Positions 17,130-26,320 of a DNA stretch of 63,586 nt are shown here, piece after piece; within the stretch, counting starts at the first letter, position 1; each line of letters starts with the position of its first letter. The stretch comes from a bacterium (GTDB lineage Bacteria > JACRDZ01 > JAQUKH01): NCBI GenBank assembly GCA_028719205.1, contig JAQUKH010000011.1, forward strand, positions 1-63,586. The letters are read 5' to 3'. Made by a program: the position numbers and the translations under genes. The notes below the pieces were generated by a model. The model did no database searches. It was given only the letters and a program-made list of their open reading frames with translations, and was not told where the DNA came from.

Positions 17130-18049
17130 ACCCTTAATTGCCTTTCAACACTTGACATCAAAACAGCCGTGGCGATCGAATAAAGTTTAGATTTCGCCGA
17201 ATCAACACGCGAAGTCAAAACAACCGGAGCCTGGGCACCCACAATGACTCCGGCAACATTTCCCTTACATAACCAGACATGAGACTTAACCAGAGAATTT
17301 CCGGTTTCGATATTAGGAACAAGAATAATATCGGCGTTCCCGGCCACAGGGCCCGTAATACCTTTATGCTCAGCCGCCCACATTGAGATTATATTGTCAA
17401 AAGCTAAAGGGCCGTCAATCGTTACCTTCCTGCTGAATTGCCCGCGCTTACTCATTTGAGCCAGAGCCGCCGCGTCTAATGTTGCCGGCATTTTAGGATT
17501 AACTAGTTCCACTGCTGCGAGAACACCTACTTTAGGATCTAAAATTTCAAATATATCGGCCATATAAATAGCGTTAAGAATGATCTGGGACTTTTCTTCA
17601 AGCGTCGGCGCGATATTCATTGATCCATCCGTGACAAAAACAAGTTTTTTCAGGTTCACAAGCTCAAGCACAAAAACATGGCTTAAAAAATTCCCGGTCC
17701 TGAGGCCTGTTTCCCTATCTACTATCCCGCGTAAAAAATCATCGGTATGAATGAACCCTTTCATCAGTATATCAGCTTTATTTTTATGGATAAGATCCGT
17801 CCCTCTGCGTATAGCCATAAGGTCGTTAGTTTCATCCAGGATACGGTCTTCTTCAATTAAAATGTTATACTTCTTAGCAATATCCAGAATTTTTGTTTTA
17901 TCTCCTATAAGAAGATAATCGGCGATCTTTAATTTTTTAGCCTCAACTACCGCCTCAAGTACAGTATTATCCTGAGCGCAAACAACAGCTACCTGCTTAA
18001 TAGGGTGAGTTTTAACTTTTTCAAGCACCTGATCAAAACTGGTCAACAT
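17105..18049 (-). CDS. Phosphate acetyl/butyryltransferase family protein
   Basis: From the ATG at 18049 this is a 314-residue protein of the PTA_PTB family, which exchanges CoA and phosphate on short acyl groups. Typical stretches are VAVVCAQDNTVLEAVVEAKK, KGFIHTDDFLRGI, VFVTDGSMNIAPT and GPVAGNADIILVPNIETGN. An AAGGAGG site favours this ATG over the GTG at 18058. No acetate or butyrate kinase gene is in the window, so the kinase partner, if any, lies elsewhere. Substrate is uncertain (butyryl-, acetyl- or another acyl-CoA). It closes the thrS operon. Confidence 0.85.
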   Translation of the reverse strand: MLTSFDQVLEKVKTHPIKQVAVVCAQDNTVLEAVVEAKKLKIADYLLIGDKTKILDIAKKYNILIEEDRILDETNDLMAIRRGTDLIHKNKADILMKGFIHTDDFLRGIVDRETGLRTGNFLSHVFVLELVNLKKLVFVTDGSMNIAPTLEEKSQIILNAIYMADIFEILDPKVGVLAAVELVNPKMPATLDAAALAQMSKRGQFSRKVTIDGPLAFDNIISMWAAEHKGITGPVAGNADIILVPNIETGNSLVKSHVWLCKGNVAGVIVGAQAPVVLTSRVDSAKSKLYSIATAVLMSSVERQLRVKIGKVHC

Positions 18050-18082
18050 ATGTTTCACGCCTCCTTTCGTAAAACTCGCGAT

Positions 18083-19930
18083 CTACTGGATTATCATTTC
18101 CCTGACTTTAAGGGCTTTGGCATTTTCAGGTTCTAATTTCAGAACTATATCCAGTTCTTTAACCGCTTCATTTAGCTTGCCTGTTTTAAAATAAGCATAT
18201 GCAAGGTTAAAATGTGAATCGACATGATTTGGATCGATCGATAACGCCTGTTTATAAGCCTGGATAGCTAAATCAATATTACCCAGCGTAAAATGAATAT
18301 TTCCAATATTATTAAAAGGACCCGGATTATTGGAATCAATATTAACCGATTTGATAAGATTTTCTAAAGCTTTATCCCAATTCTCCTGTTTAGCATAAAG
18401 TGTTCCAAGTTTATAATAAAGATCAGCACTAGTAGTGTCTTTTTTAATAATTTCTTCCAACTCTCCTATATTATCCCTCACTATTGGACTCTTACTGAAA
18501 AATTCCTCCGCTTTCGGCATCGAGAACATTGCCTGGAAAGGCTGAGTAAAAGTTTTGACCATTAAAAAAACAAAAAGTATCAACGGAATATAAACTATTA
18601 TTCTGAAAAGAAAATAAGGCATATGAGGCATAAATTTTTCTTTAAAACTTACAGAGAGTCCTGTATATATTTTTTCTTCCTGGCAATACATATTATACAT
18701 AAGGCCTATAATCCCCGCGTAAAGCCAGAACAAAACCGATGAAGACACAAATCTAAGATCAATACTGGTTAAATTAAAAACCAGATCTCCGGCTATTCCT
18801 GAAATAAGGGCAATAGTTAAAAACTGAGATCTTTTTTCTTTATTTTCTTTTATCAATACCATACTTAAATGATATATCAGCCATATAATGGCCAAAAACA
18901 AAATAAGCCCTACTATCCCTAATTCCGCCCATATTTCCAGAAATTCATTGTGGGCGTGCCGCACAAAATTCTTATCCACCGGATGCATGGATAAAAGCCC
19001 GCTTGTCCTGAAATTAGGAAAAACCAAAGGAAAAGAACCAATACCATATCCAAAAAGAAAACGGCTGATAGCCATTCTTACTGTTCCCTGCCAGACAAAA
19101 TACCTTGCTGTAGGACGAGTTAATATACTTAATAAAATATCCCATTTCCAAAAAACTAAACCAAAAAGAGCAACACAGATAACAGTCCCTGCCGGAACGA
19201 TCTTTTTCCAATTAATTTTTTTATCTTTAAAAAAGCCATACTTGATATGCAAATAAACAAATGAAGCAGCCATTGCCAGGAACCCGAGCCAGCCGCCTCT
19301 TGTCTGGGTAACGATCATGTCAAAAAACAAAATAAAAGTAAAAATATAAAATAAATATAATATCCATTTTTTTTCTTCCTGCAATATCACAGTCAGCGCA
19401 ACGGGAAAAATAAAAATTATATAACCTGCAAAAAGAATGGCATTACCAAAAGTCGAAAATATCCTGTCCATATTTGCCCATTGGCTGACATCATAGCCGA
19501 CAAACTGAAAAAAACCATATAACCCCGCGAGAAAACCTGTTAATACAAGAAACATTGCTAAACGATCTATTTTTTTTTGTCCTTCTAAATTATTCATTGC
19601 GGCAAAAAAAAGAATGATCGGGAGGAACAATTGGTATAAATTAACCCACGCGGAACTTTTTGAATCAGAAAATAAGAAGGAAATAAAAGAATATAACAGA
19701 TATAGTAAAACCAAATAATCCAACGGAGTACGGATCAGTTTGAGATCATTTTCTTCAACTAATTTGATCACCCAAAGCACAAAAATAAATAAAATAGCAA
19801 AAAAAACGCCCAGATCCTTCCAGCGTGCCAAATTCATATTGTATAGGACGCTCAGAAAAAAAAGGGCAAGGAAAAAACAAAAGTATATTATCTTATTAAT
19901 AAAATCTGTTGATCGAATTTTTTCAGTCAT
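18083..19930 (-). CDS. O-antigen ligase/polymerase family membrane protein with C-terminal TPR repeats
   Basis: This 615-residue protein has about a dozen membrane helices (to about residue 460). It includes a Wzy_C-type periplasmic loop with HAHNEFLEIWAELGIVG, the signature of O-antigen ligase/polymerase proteins, and an upstream TRGGWLGF motif. The last ~130 residues are tetratricopeptide repeats (about four, e.g. GPFNNIGNIHFTLGNIDLAI). It joins or polymerises lipid-linked sugars at the periplasmic face, with the TPRs probably binding partners. No other glycan genes are adjacent; it lies between thrS and the acyltransferase gene. Confidence 0.85.
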   Translation of the reverse strand: MTEKIRSTDFINKIIYFCFFLALFFLSVLYNMNLARWKDLGVFFAILFIFVLWVIKLVEENDLKLIRTPLDYLVLLYLLYSFISFLFSDSKSSAWVNLYQLFLPIILFFAAMNNLEGQKKIDRLAMFLVLTGFLAGLYGFFQFVGYDVSQWANMDRIFSTFGNAILFAGYIIFIFPVALTVILQEEKKWILYLFYIFTFILFFDMIVTQTRGGWLGFLAMAASFVYLHIKYGFFKDKKINWKKIVPAGTVICVALFGLVFWKWDILLSILTRPTARYFVWQGTVRMAISRFLFGYGIGSFPLVFPNFRTSGLLSMHPVDKNFVRHAHNEFLEIWAELGIVGLILFLAIIWLIYHLSMVLIKENKEKRSQFLTIALISGIAGDLVFNLTSIDLRFVSSSVLFWLYAGIIGLMYNMYCQEEKIYTGLSVSFKEKFMPHMPYFLFRIIVYIPLILFVFLMVKTFTQPFQAMFSMPKAEEFFSKSPIVRDNIGELEEIIKKDTTSADLYYKLGTLYAKQENWDKALENLIKSVNIDSNNPGPFNNIGNIHFTLGNIDLAIQAYKQALSIDPNHVDSHFNLAYAYFKTGKLNEAVKELDIVLKLEPENAKALKVREMIIQ

Positions 19931-19939
19931 ATTATCAAT

Positions 19940-21736
19940 TTACAACTTTTTCTCAATCCTGTCTTTCAGGATCCCGAAAAATTTCTCTGTTTCCATCTGT
20001 CCCAGATTGCCTTCTTTCCGTTCCCTGACCGAAATGCAATTACTTTCGATCTCTTTGTCCCCTATAATAAGCATATATGGTATTTTTTCCTTCTGGGCAT
20101 CACGTACTTTAATATTTATGTTGCTTTCCAGCTGATTAACCTCAACCCTGAATCCCATATTCAATAATTCTTCTTTCAATTTATTCGAATAGTCCAGATG
20201 CGCGTCGGAAATAGGCAATATTTTAATCTGGACAGGTGAAAGCCACAGCGGAAAAGCTCCGCCATAATGTTCAATTAAAACACCCATGAAACGATCCAGA
20301 GAACCCAATAAAACCCTGTGTATCATTACAGGCCGATGCTCTTTTCCGTCACTGCCGGTATATTTGAGCTGAAATCGCTCCGGTAAAGCAAAATCCACCT
20401 GAATCGTGGCACATTGCCAGGTTCGGTTTAAGGCATCACGCAGTTTAATATCAATCTTCGGGCCGTAAAAAGCACCATCACCCTCATTGATCTGGTAAGG
20501 CAGGTTTAAGGCGTCCAGAGTATCTTTAAGGGTATTTGTAGCCTGCTCCCAATCCTCATCTTTACCAATATATTTTTCCGGTTTTGTGCTTATCTCCATT
20601 TCAAATTCAGTAAAACCAAAAATATTAAGCGTGTATTTTATAAAATTTATGACGCCCTTAATTTCATCGGCTAATTGGTCGGGACGGCAAAAAATATGAG
20701 AATCATCTTGCGTAAATGAACGAACTCTGAGTAATCCGTGAAGCACGCCCGCTTTTTCATGGCGATGGACCGTTCCCAGTTCAAAATATCTGATAGGCAA
20801 ATCCCTGTAACTCCTGATCTCAGACTCAAAAATGTAAATATGCCCTGGACAGTTCATCGGTTTTATAGCAAATTCCTGGTTATCGACATTAAAAAAATAC
20901 ATATTTTCTTTGTAATAACCGTAATGCCCGGATCTTTTCCATACATCCGATTTCAAGATCTGGGGCCCGATAACTTCCTGATACCCATGACGGTAATGCT
21001 CTTTCCTTTCAAAATCCTCTATAACCCTGCGAAGCGCCGTTCCTCTTGGATAATACAAAACCAATCCCGCGCCGATCTCATCAATAATATTATATAGTTT
21101 AAGCTCACGTCCCAATTTACGATGATCTCGTTTCTTTGCCTCTTCTATTTGGAACAAATATTTTTTCAGTTCCTTCGGCGTCGGAAAGGAAATACCGTAA
21201 ATTCTCTGGAGCATTTCATTTTTTTCATCCCCGTGCCAGTAAGCTCCCGCGATAGAAATGAGTTTAACCGCTCCTATCTTACCGGTTGATTTTACATGCG
21301 GGCCGCGGCAAAGATCTACAAAATTTTTTCCTTTTCCGAAAGAATCGGAATCGTCACCCTGATGATAAAATGTAGGTTTTTGACCTTGCTTAAGAATTTC
21401 TTCAACTAATTCTGTCTTAAACTTTCCAAAGTGAAACTTTGCATCCAAAACTGAATAATCATATTGAAGATCAAGTTTTTTAAATGGATAATCTGCCTTG
21501 ATAATCTCATTCATTTCCTTTTCGATGGCTTCCAAATCTTCAGGCAGAAACGGTTCTTTCTTATAAAAATCATAATAAAAACCATTCTCGATCGCAGGCC
21601 CTATGGCCAACTGGACCTCAGGGAAAATCGATTTTACCGCCTGTGCCATTATATGAGAAGTACTGTGCCAGTAAATTTCTTTGCCTTCTTTGGTATTAAA
21701 ATCTATGTCTACAACATCTGGATTATTTTTATTCAA
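19940..21736 (-). CDS. thrS: Threonyl-tRNA synthetase without an N-terminal TGS domain
   Basis: At 598 residues it is shorter than the usual ~640. It begins near the editing domain (HSTSHIMAQA at about 24-33, CRGPH near 137) and lacks the ~60-residue TGS domain. Catalytic class II motifs are intact, including the zinc Cys in MNCPGH, the arginine of motif 2 in VRSFTQDDSHIF and the C-terminal anticodon domain. The start is a TTG with an AGGAG site 7 nt upstream, and the upstream frame does not encode a TGS. It charges tRNA-Thr and can edit Ser-tRNA. It is followed by the O-antigen ligase gene after 9 nt. Confidence 0.95.
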   Translation of the reverse strand: MNKNNPDVVDIDFNTKEGKEIYWHSTSHIMAQAVKSIFPEVQLAIGPAIENGFYYDFYKKEPFLPEDLEAIEKEMNEIIKADYPFKKLDLQYDYSVLDAKFHFGKFKTELVEEILKQGQKPTFYHQGDDSDSFGKGKNFVDLCRGPHVKSTGKIGAVKLISIAGAYWHGDEKNEMLQRIYGISFPTPKELKKYLFQIEEAKKRDHRKLGRELKLYNIIDEIGAGLVLYYPRGTALRRVIEDFERKEHYRHGYQEVIGPQILKSDVWKRSGHYGYYKENMYFFNVDNQEFAIKPMNCPGHIYIFESEIRSYRDLPIRYFELGTVHRHEKAGVLHGLLRVRSFTQDDSHIFCRPDQLADEIKGVINFIKYTLNIFGFTEFEMEISTKPEKYIGKDEDWEQATNTLKDTLDALNLPYQINEGDGAFYGPKIDIKLRDALNRTWQCATIQVDFALPERFQLKYTGSDGKEHRPVMIHRVLLGSLDRFMGVLIEHYGGAFPLWLSPVQIKILPISDAHLDYSNKLKEELLNMGFRVEVNQLESNINIKVRDAQKEKIPYMLIIGDKEIESNCISVRERKEGNLGQMETEKFFGILKDRIEKKL

Positions 21737-21798
21737 TTTTGAACTCCTGATCTTTTATTGGATTTATTAGAAAAAAACAAACCTATTTGAAAATCGAT

Positions 21799-21828
21799 AA
21801 TCGAGATTTTTTTTATCTAATCTCGATT
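21799..21828. repeat. Inverted repeat with TCGATT units
   Basis: AATCGAGATT (21799-21808) pairs with AATCTCGATT (21819-21828), and the flanking sequence repeats TCGATT several times up to 21846. No gene overlaps it. It sits between thrS and tRNA-Val and may be a repeat remnant or a weak terminator. Confidence 0.5.
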
Positions 21829-21847
21829 TTCGATTCTCGATTGCTCT

Positions 21848-21871
21848 GATTTTCTGCTTCGGCAGAAAATC
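21848..21871. repeat. Perfect hairpin abutting the tRNA CCA end
   Basis: GATTTTCTGC (21848-21857) and GCAGAAAATC (21862-21871) form a 10-bp stem around a TTCG loop, a stable cUUCGg form on the plus strand. It touches the CCA end of the tRNA at 21872. No T-run follows on the minus strand, so it is either a processing or termination structure or another short palindromic element. Confidence 0.6.
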
Positions 21872-21948
21872 TGGTGGGCGATACTGGACTTGAACCAGTG
21901 ACCCCTTGCATGTCAAGCAAGTACTCTAACCACCTGAGCTAATCGCCC
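21872..21948 (-). tRNA. tRNA-Val (anticodon GAC)
   Basis: The 77-nt cloverleaf is complete, with acceptor GGGCGAT/ATCGCCC, discriminator A and an encoded CCA. The D-arm is GCTC/GAGT, the anticodon stem is CTTGC/GCAAG with loop TTGACAT (anticodon GAC), and the T-arm is ACTGG/CCAGT with loop TTCAAGT. It reads GUC and GUU codons. The defective copy lies just 5' of it, so both share one promoter. Confidence 0.95.
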
Positions 21949-21983
21949 TGTATTTTAACTTTTCTTACATGAACCAGCGACTC

Positions 21984-22002
21984 TCCCGATGTCACATCGG
22001 GA
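21984..22002. repeat. Palindrome inserted in the anticodon region of the tRNA copy
   Basis: This is a 19-nt inverted repeat with 9-nt arms (TCCCGATGT/ACATCGGGA) around one base. The arm cores TCCCGAT/ATCGGGA recur in the dispersed two-hairpin element (see 62481-62550), which points to a shared repeat family. Confidence 0.7.
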
Positions 22003-22011
22003 CAAGTACTC

Positions 22012-22031
22012 CCTGCCTGCCGGCAGGCAGG
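22012..22031. repeat. GC-rich palindrome inserted in the D-loop of the tRNA copy
   Basis: This is a perfect 20-bp palindrome with arms CCTGCCTGCC/GGCAGGCAGG, much richer in G and C than its surroundings. The tRNA sequence resumes in register on both sides, as expected for an insertion. Confidence 0.75.
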
Positions 22032-22076
22032 TAACCACCTGAGCTAATCGCCCCCTGCTGTATTATAGAATTTATA

Positions 22077-22105
22077 ATTATAAAACCACCTTCATCATTT
22101 GTCAA
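22077..22105 (-). promoter_or_regulatory. Consensus sigma-70 promoter for the tRNA-Val region
   Basis: Minus-strand TTGACA (22105-22100) and TATAAT (22082-22077) are exactly 17 nt apart, a perfect consensus. Transcription near 22070 would pass through the broken copy before reaching the intact tRNA. Confidence 0.85.
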
Positions 22106-22248
22106 GCATAAGTAAGCAAATCAAAGATTTTAAACGGTATTAATTTTACTTTACGAATAAAAGATTTGTGTATAAATAAGGTATTGGCGGATGGGAAAGA
22201 AAACAATTGAAGCAAAATTGGTTATTCCCCGCGAGAGAAGGTTCAACA

Positions 22249-25200
22249 ATGAAAACATTTCAGGGAAACAAAATCATACAAACGGCTGAAAAAATATTGC
22301 TTTGTGTTTTTCTCATCCTGATTTTTTTAATAAATATTTTTACCCCGGTAAAACTTTTCGCGGAAAGTGCAGTTTTAACAATAAAAGTCAGTCTGATTAA
22401 CCACGCTCCGGTACTGGATCCAATACCGGATATTACTGTCCATGCAGGAGACAAAGTTATTTTTACACCTACAGCTGCAGATGAAGAAGGAAATATTCTT
22501 ACTTACAGCTATTCAGGTTGGATGAACGATTCCGTCTATACAACCAATTTAAACGATGTAATTAATAATGATGCAACTGAACATTTTGTAACCGTGACGG
22601 TCTCTGATGGCGGCTTAACCGACAGCAGGGCAGCAAAGGTAACAGTTTGTGTCAATTACTCTCCTCTAAGAATTATAAATATAAAACCTCGGGGTTTGGA
22701 TGGAATTACTGCCTCAAACAGGATATTCAGAGCTTATCCTGGAATAGAATATAATATCAAGGCAGCTGTCCTTGGCGGAATGTATCCTTACCAATTCACA
22801 TGGGAAGCGAATAAACCTTCGTGGTTATCGATGGACAACAATACCGGTGAAATATCAGGAATTGCTCCTGCCTCAGGTTTATTTAACGATATTAAAATCA
22901 GAATTACTGACAGCAAGGGAAGCTCGATAACAGCCCAGTGGTCAATTGAAGTCACAACTCAAAAATTTATCTTTCTGGATGCTGTTAAAGGCAATCTATC
23001 TATAAGAAACGGGGGAACAGGAACAGGAACAATTGACAATCCTTTCAAAAATGTTAAGGATTGGTATGGCACTGCCTCAAGCGACATATCCGGTTTTAAT
23101 GATTATCAGGATTATTTTGTTTATTATAGAACAGGAATATATTATCTTGACGGTTATCTTGACGCGAATAGAAATATGTCCTGTAACGGAAGTAAACCTT
23201 CCGTTCATTTGGCATATCCCGGAGAATATCCAAAATTTAACATGGAAAACGGAAAAACCTGGGAATCTCCAGTTTATGCCGATGGTTTAGAATTTTACAA
23301 CATGCTTGGATATGGGATTATAACCTTAGCGGGAAACAACTATAATACTTTCAGGAACTTGTATATGCATGGTTTAGATCCCGCGTCCGGAATAAATGGC
23401 CAGGGATTTATCAGCGTATTGGCTGATTCAACGCAGGGTAATTATTGGATTTGGCAGGATTGTAAATTTGACAGTTCAAAACAAAACGGTATTGAAATAA
23501 ATAACCTGGATAATTCGTTGATAGAAAATTGTGTTTTTACCAATTTTTTAACGAATAACTTAGACACAACCTCTAATCCGATTTCAACTGATGTTAAATG
23601 CCGTAATCTTACTATCAGAAATAATATAATTTACGGAAACGAAGGAAAAGGAATTTTTGCTTATTTAGCCGCTGAAAATCCGGATATAAATAATAGAAGC
23701 TCAAATATAGAAATTTGTTTTAATAATATTTTTGATTGCGCTGAAGCAGGCCTATCAATAAACACCGGCACAAACGGGATACAGGGTTTTTACGTTTATA
23801 GAAATACAATACAAAGCAATAATACAGAGGCCTCAATTAATATTGAATATGCCGGAAATAATCCGCCTGAAGGCCCTTATGTTTTTAAAAACAATATAAT
23901 AGTCAATCCTAATTTGAAATATTTTGTTTTTATGGGTTGCAGCGCGGACGTAATGAATTATGTAAAAATAAATGATAACTTGTTTGATTCTACCGCGAAC
24001 AATATTGTTGACCCTGCAGGGAATATTACTTATTTTTACGCGCAATATCTTGGGACTTACGGCTGGCAGAAAACAAATACCCCGCCGGTTTTAAATCCTA
24101 TAGCGGATATTACCTTAAATGCGGGACAAACGGTTACTTTTAATCCGTCCGCGACAGATAAAGAAAGCAGTCTCCTTACTTATGCTTATTCCGGATGGAT
24201 AACCAGTGCAAGTTATGTTACAAATTACAGCGATGCAGGAGTACATTATGTGACCGTAACTGTATCAGATGGCACGCTGACAAACAGTAAAACTGTGAAA
24301 GTAACTGTTATAGACGTAAATACAAACTCAGCCCCGACAGCCATTTCTCAGAATTTCACTACAAACGAAGATACAGTATTAAATATAACACTGTCAGGAT
24401 CAGACCTTGACAAAAACACTTTAACTTACAGCATAGTAAACCAGCCTGTTCACGGGACTGTATCCGGCACAGCGCCAAATGTTACTTATAAACCACGCCC
24501 TAATTACAATGGCAATGATTCTTTTACCTTCAAGACCTTTGACGGAAAATTATATTCAAATACGGCTACAGTTTCAATAAAAATCAATCCGGTTAACGAC
24601 GCGCCGGTATTAAATCCAATAGCGAATATTACTGTAAATGAAGGGAAAAAGGTTACCATTAATCCGTCCGCGACGGATATAGACAGCAATATCCTTACTT
24701 ATACTTATTCCGGATGGATGACCAGCTCAAGTTATGTTACAAATTACAACGACGCAGGAGTACATTATGTGACCGTAACTGTATCTGACGGAGCGTTAAC
24801 AAACAGTAAAACTGTAAAAGTAACTGTGATAAATGTCAACCGTATTCCGACAGCTATTTCCCAATCCCTCATTACAAACGAAGATTCGGCGCTAAACATA
24901 ACCCTGAGCGGAACAGATCCTGATAATGATGCCTTAACCTACAGCCTGGTAACTCTGCCTATTCATGGAGCTTTATCCGGTTCAGCGCCAAATGTTACTT
25001 ATAAACCAAACCTTAACTACAACAGCACTGACTCTTTTACATTCAGGGTCTATGACGGCAAAACAAATTCAAATACTGGAACAGTTTCAATAAAAATCAA
25101 TCCGGTTAATGATGTGCCGGTATTAAATTCTATAGGCGATAAGGTAGTTTTAGGCGCAAAAATGGAATTCACTATTTACGCATCTGATGTTGAGAACAAT

Positions 25201-26247
25201 ACATTGACATATACAGCCGGCAACCTGCCAACAGGCGCTAATTTCAATCCGTTGACACATACATTTACCTGGATACCTGATTATAACCAGGCATCATTAA
25301 ATTATCCAAACGTGCTTTTTACCGTAACTGATAACGGAATCCCGCCGGCAAGCTGTAGTGAAAGTATAACAATAACAACAGGCGCTATAAATCATCCTCC
25401 GGTATTAAATCCGATAGGCAATAAAACAGTTAAGGAAGGAGAACTTCTGGAATTTACAGTAACCGGTTTCGATACTGATGGGGATAACTTAACATATACT
25501 GCCGGTAATTTACCCGCAGGCTCCGATTTTGATCAATTAACACAGATCTTTACCTGGACGCCCGGATATAACCAATCGGCTAATTATACAAATATACTTT
25601 TTACTGTTTCAGATAATAATATTCCGCCGGAAACCGACAGCAAAAGTATTACAATAACAGTAGGAGATATGAATCATCCGCCGGTTTTAAATCCAATAGG
25701 AAATAAAGCGGTAAAGGAAAACGCGCTCCTGGAATTTTTTATAACAGGTACTGATGAAGATAATAATGTCTTAACATACTCCGCTAATAATTTACCGGCT
25801 GGAGCGGCATTCGATTCATCAAGCCAGAAGTTCCAATGGTATCCGCAATACAACCAGGCCGGTAATTATGAAAGTGTATTATTCACGGTAACGGATAACG
25901 GAGTCCCGCCGGTAAGCAGCAGTGAAACAATAACTATAACAGTGGGGAATGTAAATCATCCACCGGTATTAAATCCAATAGGAAATAAAGCGGTAGCAGC
26001 AGGAGAACTTCTTGAATTTGTAATAACGGGGAGCGATGTTGACGGCGATATATTAACTTACACGGCGGCTAATCTGCCTCCGGGCGCTTATTTTAATCCA
26101 TCAACACAGACATTTACCTGGACGCCCGGATACAGCCAATCGGCAATTTATACAAACATAATTTTTACTGTAACGGATAACGGTGCCTCTCCGGCAAGCA
26201 AAAATGAAAGTATAATAATAACAGTCCTTTCACCGGGGGCAATATAA
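22249..26247 (+). CDS. Giant secreted beta-helix protein with cadherin-like repeats (paralog A)
   Basis: From the ATG at 22249 (a GAGAAGG site lies upstream) this is a 1332-residue protein. A signal peptide ends near residue 39 (KLFAESA). Next are an Ig/cadherin-like domain (~50-140), a putative-Ig domain (~150-240) and a right-handed parallel beta-helix (~245-610) with repeating NxxIxxNxIxxN-type turns (IRNNIIYGNEGKGI). Eight cadherin-like/He_PIG-type repeats then follow (PVLNPIGNK, APNVTYKP, DNGIPPAS motifs). I see no LPxTG, PEP-CTERM or other anchor. It could be an adhesin or a polysaccharide-binding or -cleaving surface protein. The last ~980 bp of its repeats are identical to paralog B. 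Confidence 0.8.
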   Translation: MKTFQGNKIIQTAEKILLCVFLILIFLINIFTPVKLFAESAVLTIKVSLINHAPVLDPIPDITVHAGDKVIFTPTAADEEGNILTYSYSGWMNDSVYTTNLNDVINNDATEHFVTVTVSDGGLTDSRAAKVTVCVNYSPLRIINIKPRGLDGITASNRIFRAYPGIEYNIKAAVLGGMYPYQFTWEANKPSWLSMDNNTGEISGIAPASGLFNDIKIRITDSKGSSITAQWSIEVTTQKFIFLDAVKGNLSIRNGGTGTGTIDNPFKNVKDWYGTASSDISGFNDYQDYFVYYRTGIYYLDGYLDANRNMSCNGSKPSVHLAYPGEYPKFNMENGKTWESPVYADGLEFYNMLGYGIITLAGNNYNTFRNLYMHGLDPASGINGQGFISVLADSTQGNYWIWQDCKFDSSKQNGIEINNLDNSLIENCVFTNFLTNNLDTTSNPISTDVKCRNLTIRNNIIYGNEGKGIFAYLAAENPDINNRSSNIEICFNNIFDCAEAGLSINTGTNGIQGFYVYRNTIQSNNTEASINIEYAGNNPPEGPYVFKNNIIVNPNLKYFVFMGCSADVMNYVKINDNLFDSTANNIVDPAGNITYFYAQYLGTYGWQKTNTPPVLNPIADITLNAGQTVTFNPSATDKESSLLTYAYSGWITSASYVTNYSDAGVHYVTVTVSDGTLTNSKTVKVTVIDVNTNSAPTAISQNFTTNEDTVLNITLSGSDLDKNTLTYSIVNQPVHGTVSGTAPNVTYKPRPNYNGNDSFTFKTFDGKLYSNTATVSIKINPVNDAPVLNPIANITVNEGKKVTINPSATDIDSNILTYTYSGWMTSSSYVTNYNDAGVHYVTVTVSDGALTNSKTVKVTVINVNRIPTAISQSLITNEDSALNITLSGTDPDNDALTYSLVTLPIHGALSGSAPNVTYKPNLNYNSTDSFTFRVYDGKTNSNTGTVSIKINPVNDVPVLNSIGDKVVLGAKMEFTIYASDVENNTLTYTAGNLPTGANFNPLTHTFTWIPDYNQASLNYPNVLFTVTDNGIPPASCSESITITTGAINHPPVLNPIGNKTVKEGELLEFTVTGFDTDGDNLTYTAGNLPAGSDFDQLTQIFTWTPGYNQSANYTNILFTVSDNNIPPETDSKSITITVGDMNHPPVLNPIGNKAVKENALLEFFITGTDEDNNVLTYSANNLPAGAAFDSSSQKFQWYPQYNQAGNYESVLFTVTDNGVPPVSSSETITITVGNVNHPPVLNPIGNKAVAAGELLEFVITGSDVDGDILTYTAANLPPGAYFNPSTQTFTWTPGYSQSAIYTNIIFTVTDNGASPASKNESIIITVLSPGAI
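25209..26187 (+). repeat. 979-bp identical direct repeat, copy in paralog A
   Basis: By eye, this stretch matches 31001-31979 base for base with a constant offset of 5792, while the flanking coding sequence differs clearly. It encodes about four cadherin-like repeats. The two copies are direct repeats flanking the corrinoid-activation gene. Confidence 0.85.
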
Positions 26248-26320
26248 AAACCTGCCTCCGCAATTTCTCCAAAATAAAATAACCAATAACAAAGATTATG
26301 ATATAATACCTTTAAAATTT

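Larger units (their letters stand above)
21966..22053 (-). pseudogene. Broken tRNA-Val copy invaded by two palindromes
   Basis: The first 22 nt (22053-22032) match tRNA-Val exactly up to the D-loop. A perfect 20-nt palindrome (22031-22012) is then inserted. Next come GAGTACTTG (22011-22003) as in the intact tRNA and a second palindrome (22002-21984) where the anticodon arm should be. A T-arm fragment CTGGTTCA follows, and the 3' acceptor strand is missing. It cannot fold as a tRNA, and lies between the promoter and the intact gene. Confidence 0.8.

Noticed and set aside
21966-22053. A functional tRNA with inserts in the D-loop and anticodon arm
   Set aside because: The 3' acceptor strand and most of the T-arm are missing, so it could not be charged.
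22249-26247. CRISPR-like array or tandem DNA repeat in the cadherin-like region
   Set aside because: The repetition follows codon-level protein modules of ~90 residues with diverged sequence, not short repeats with spacers.
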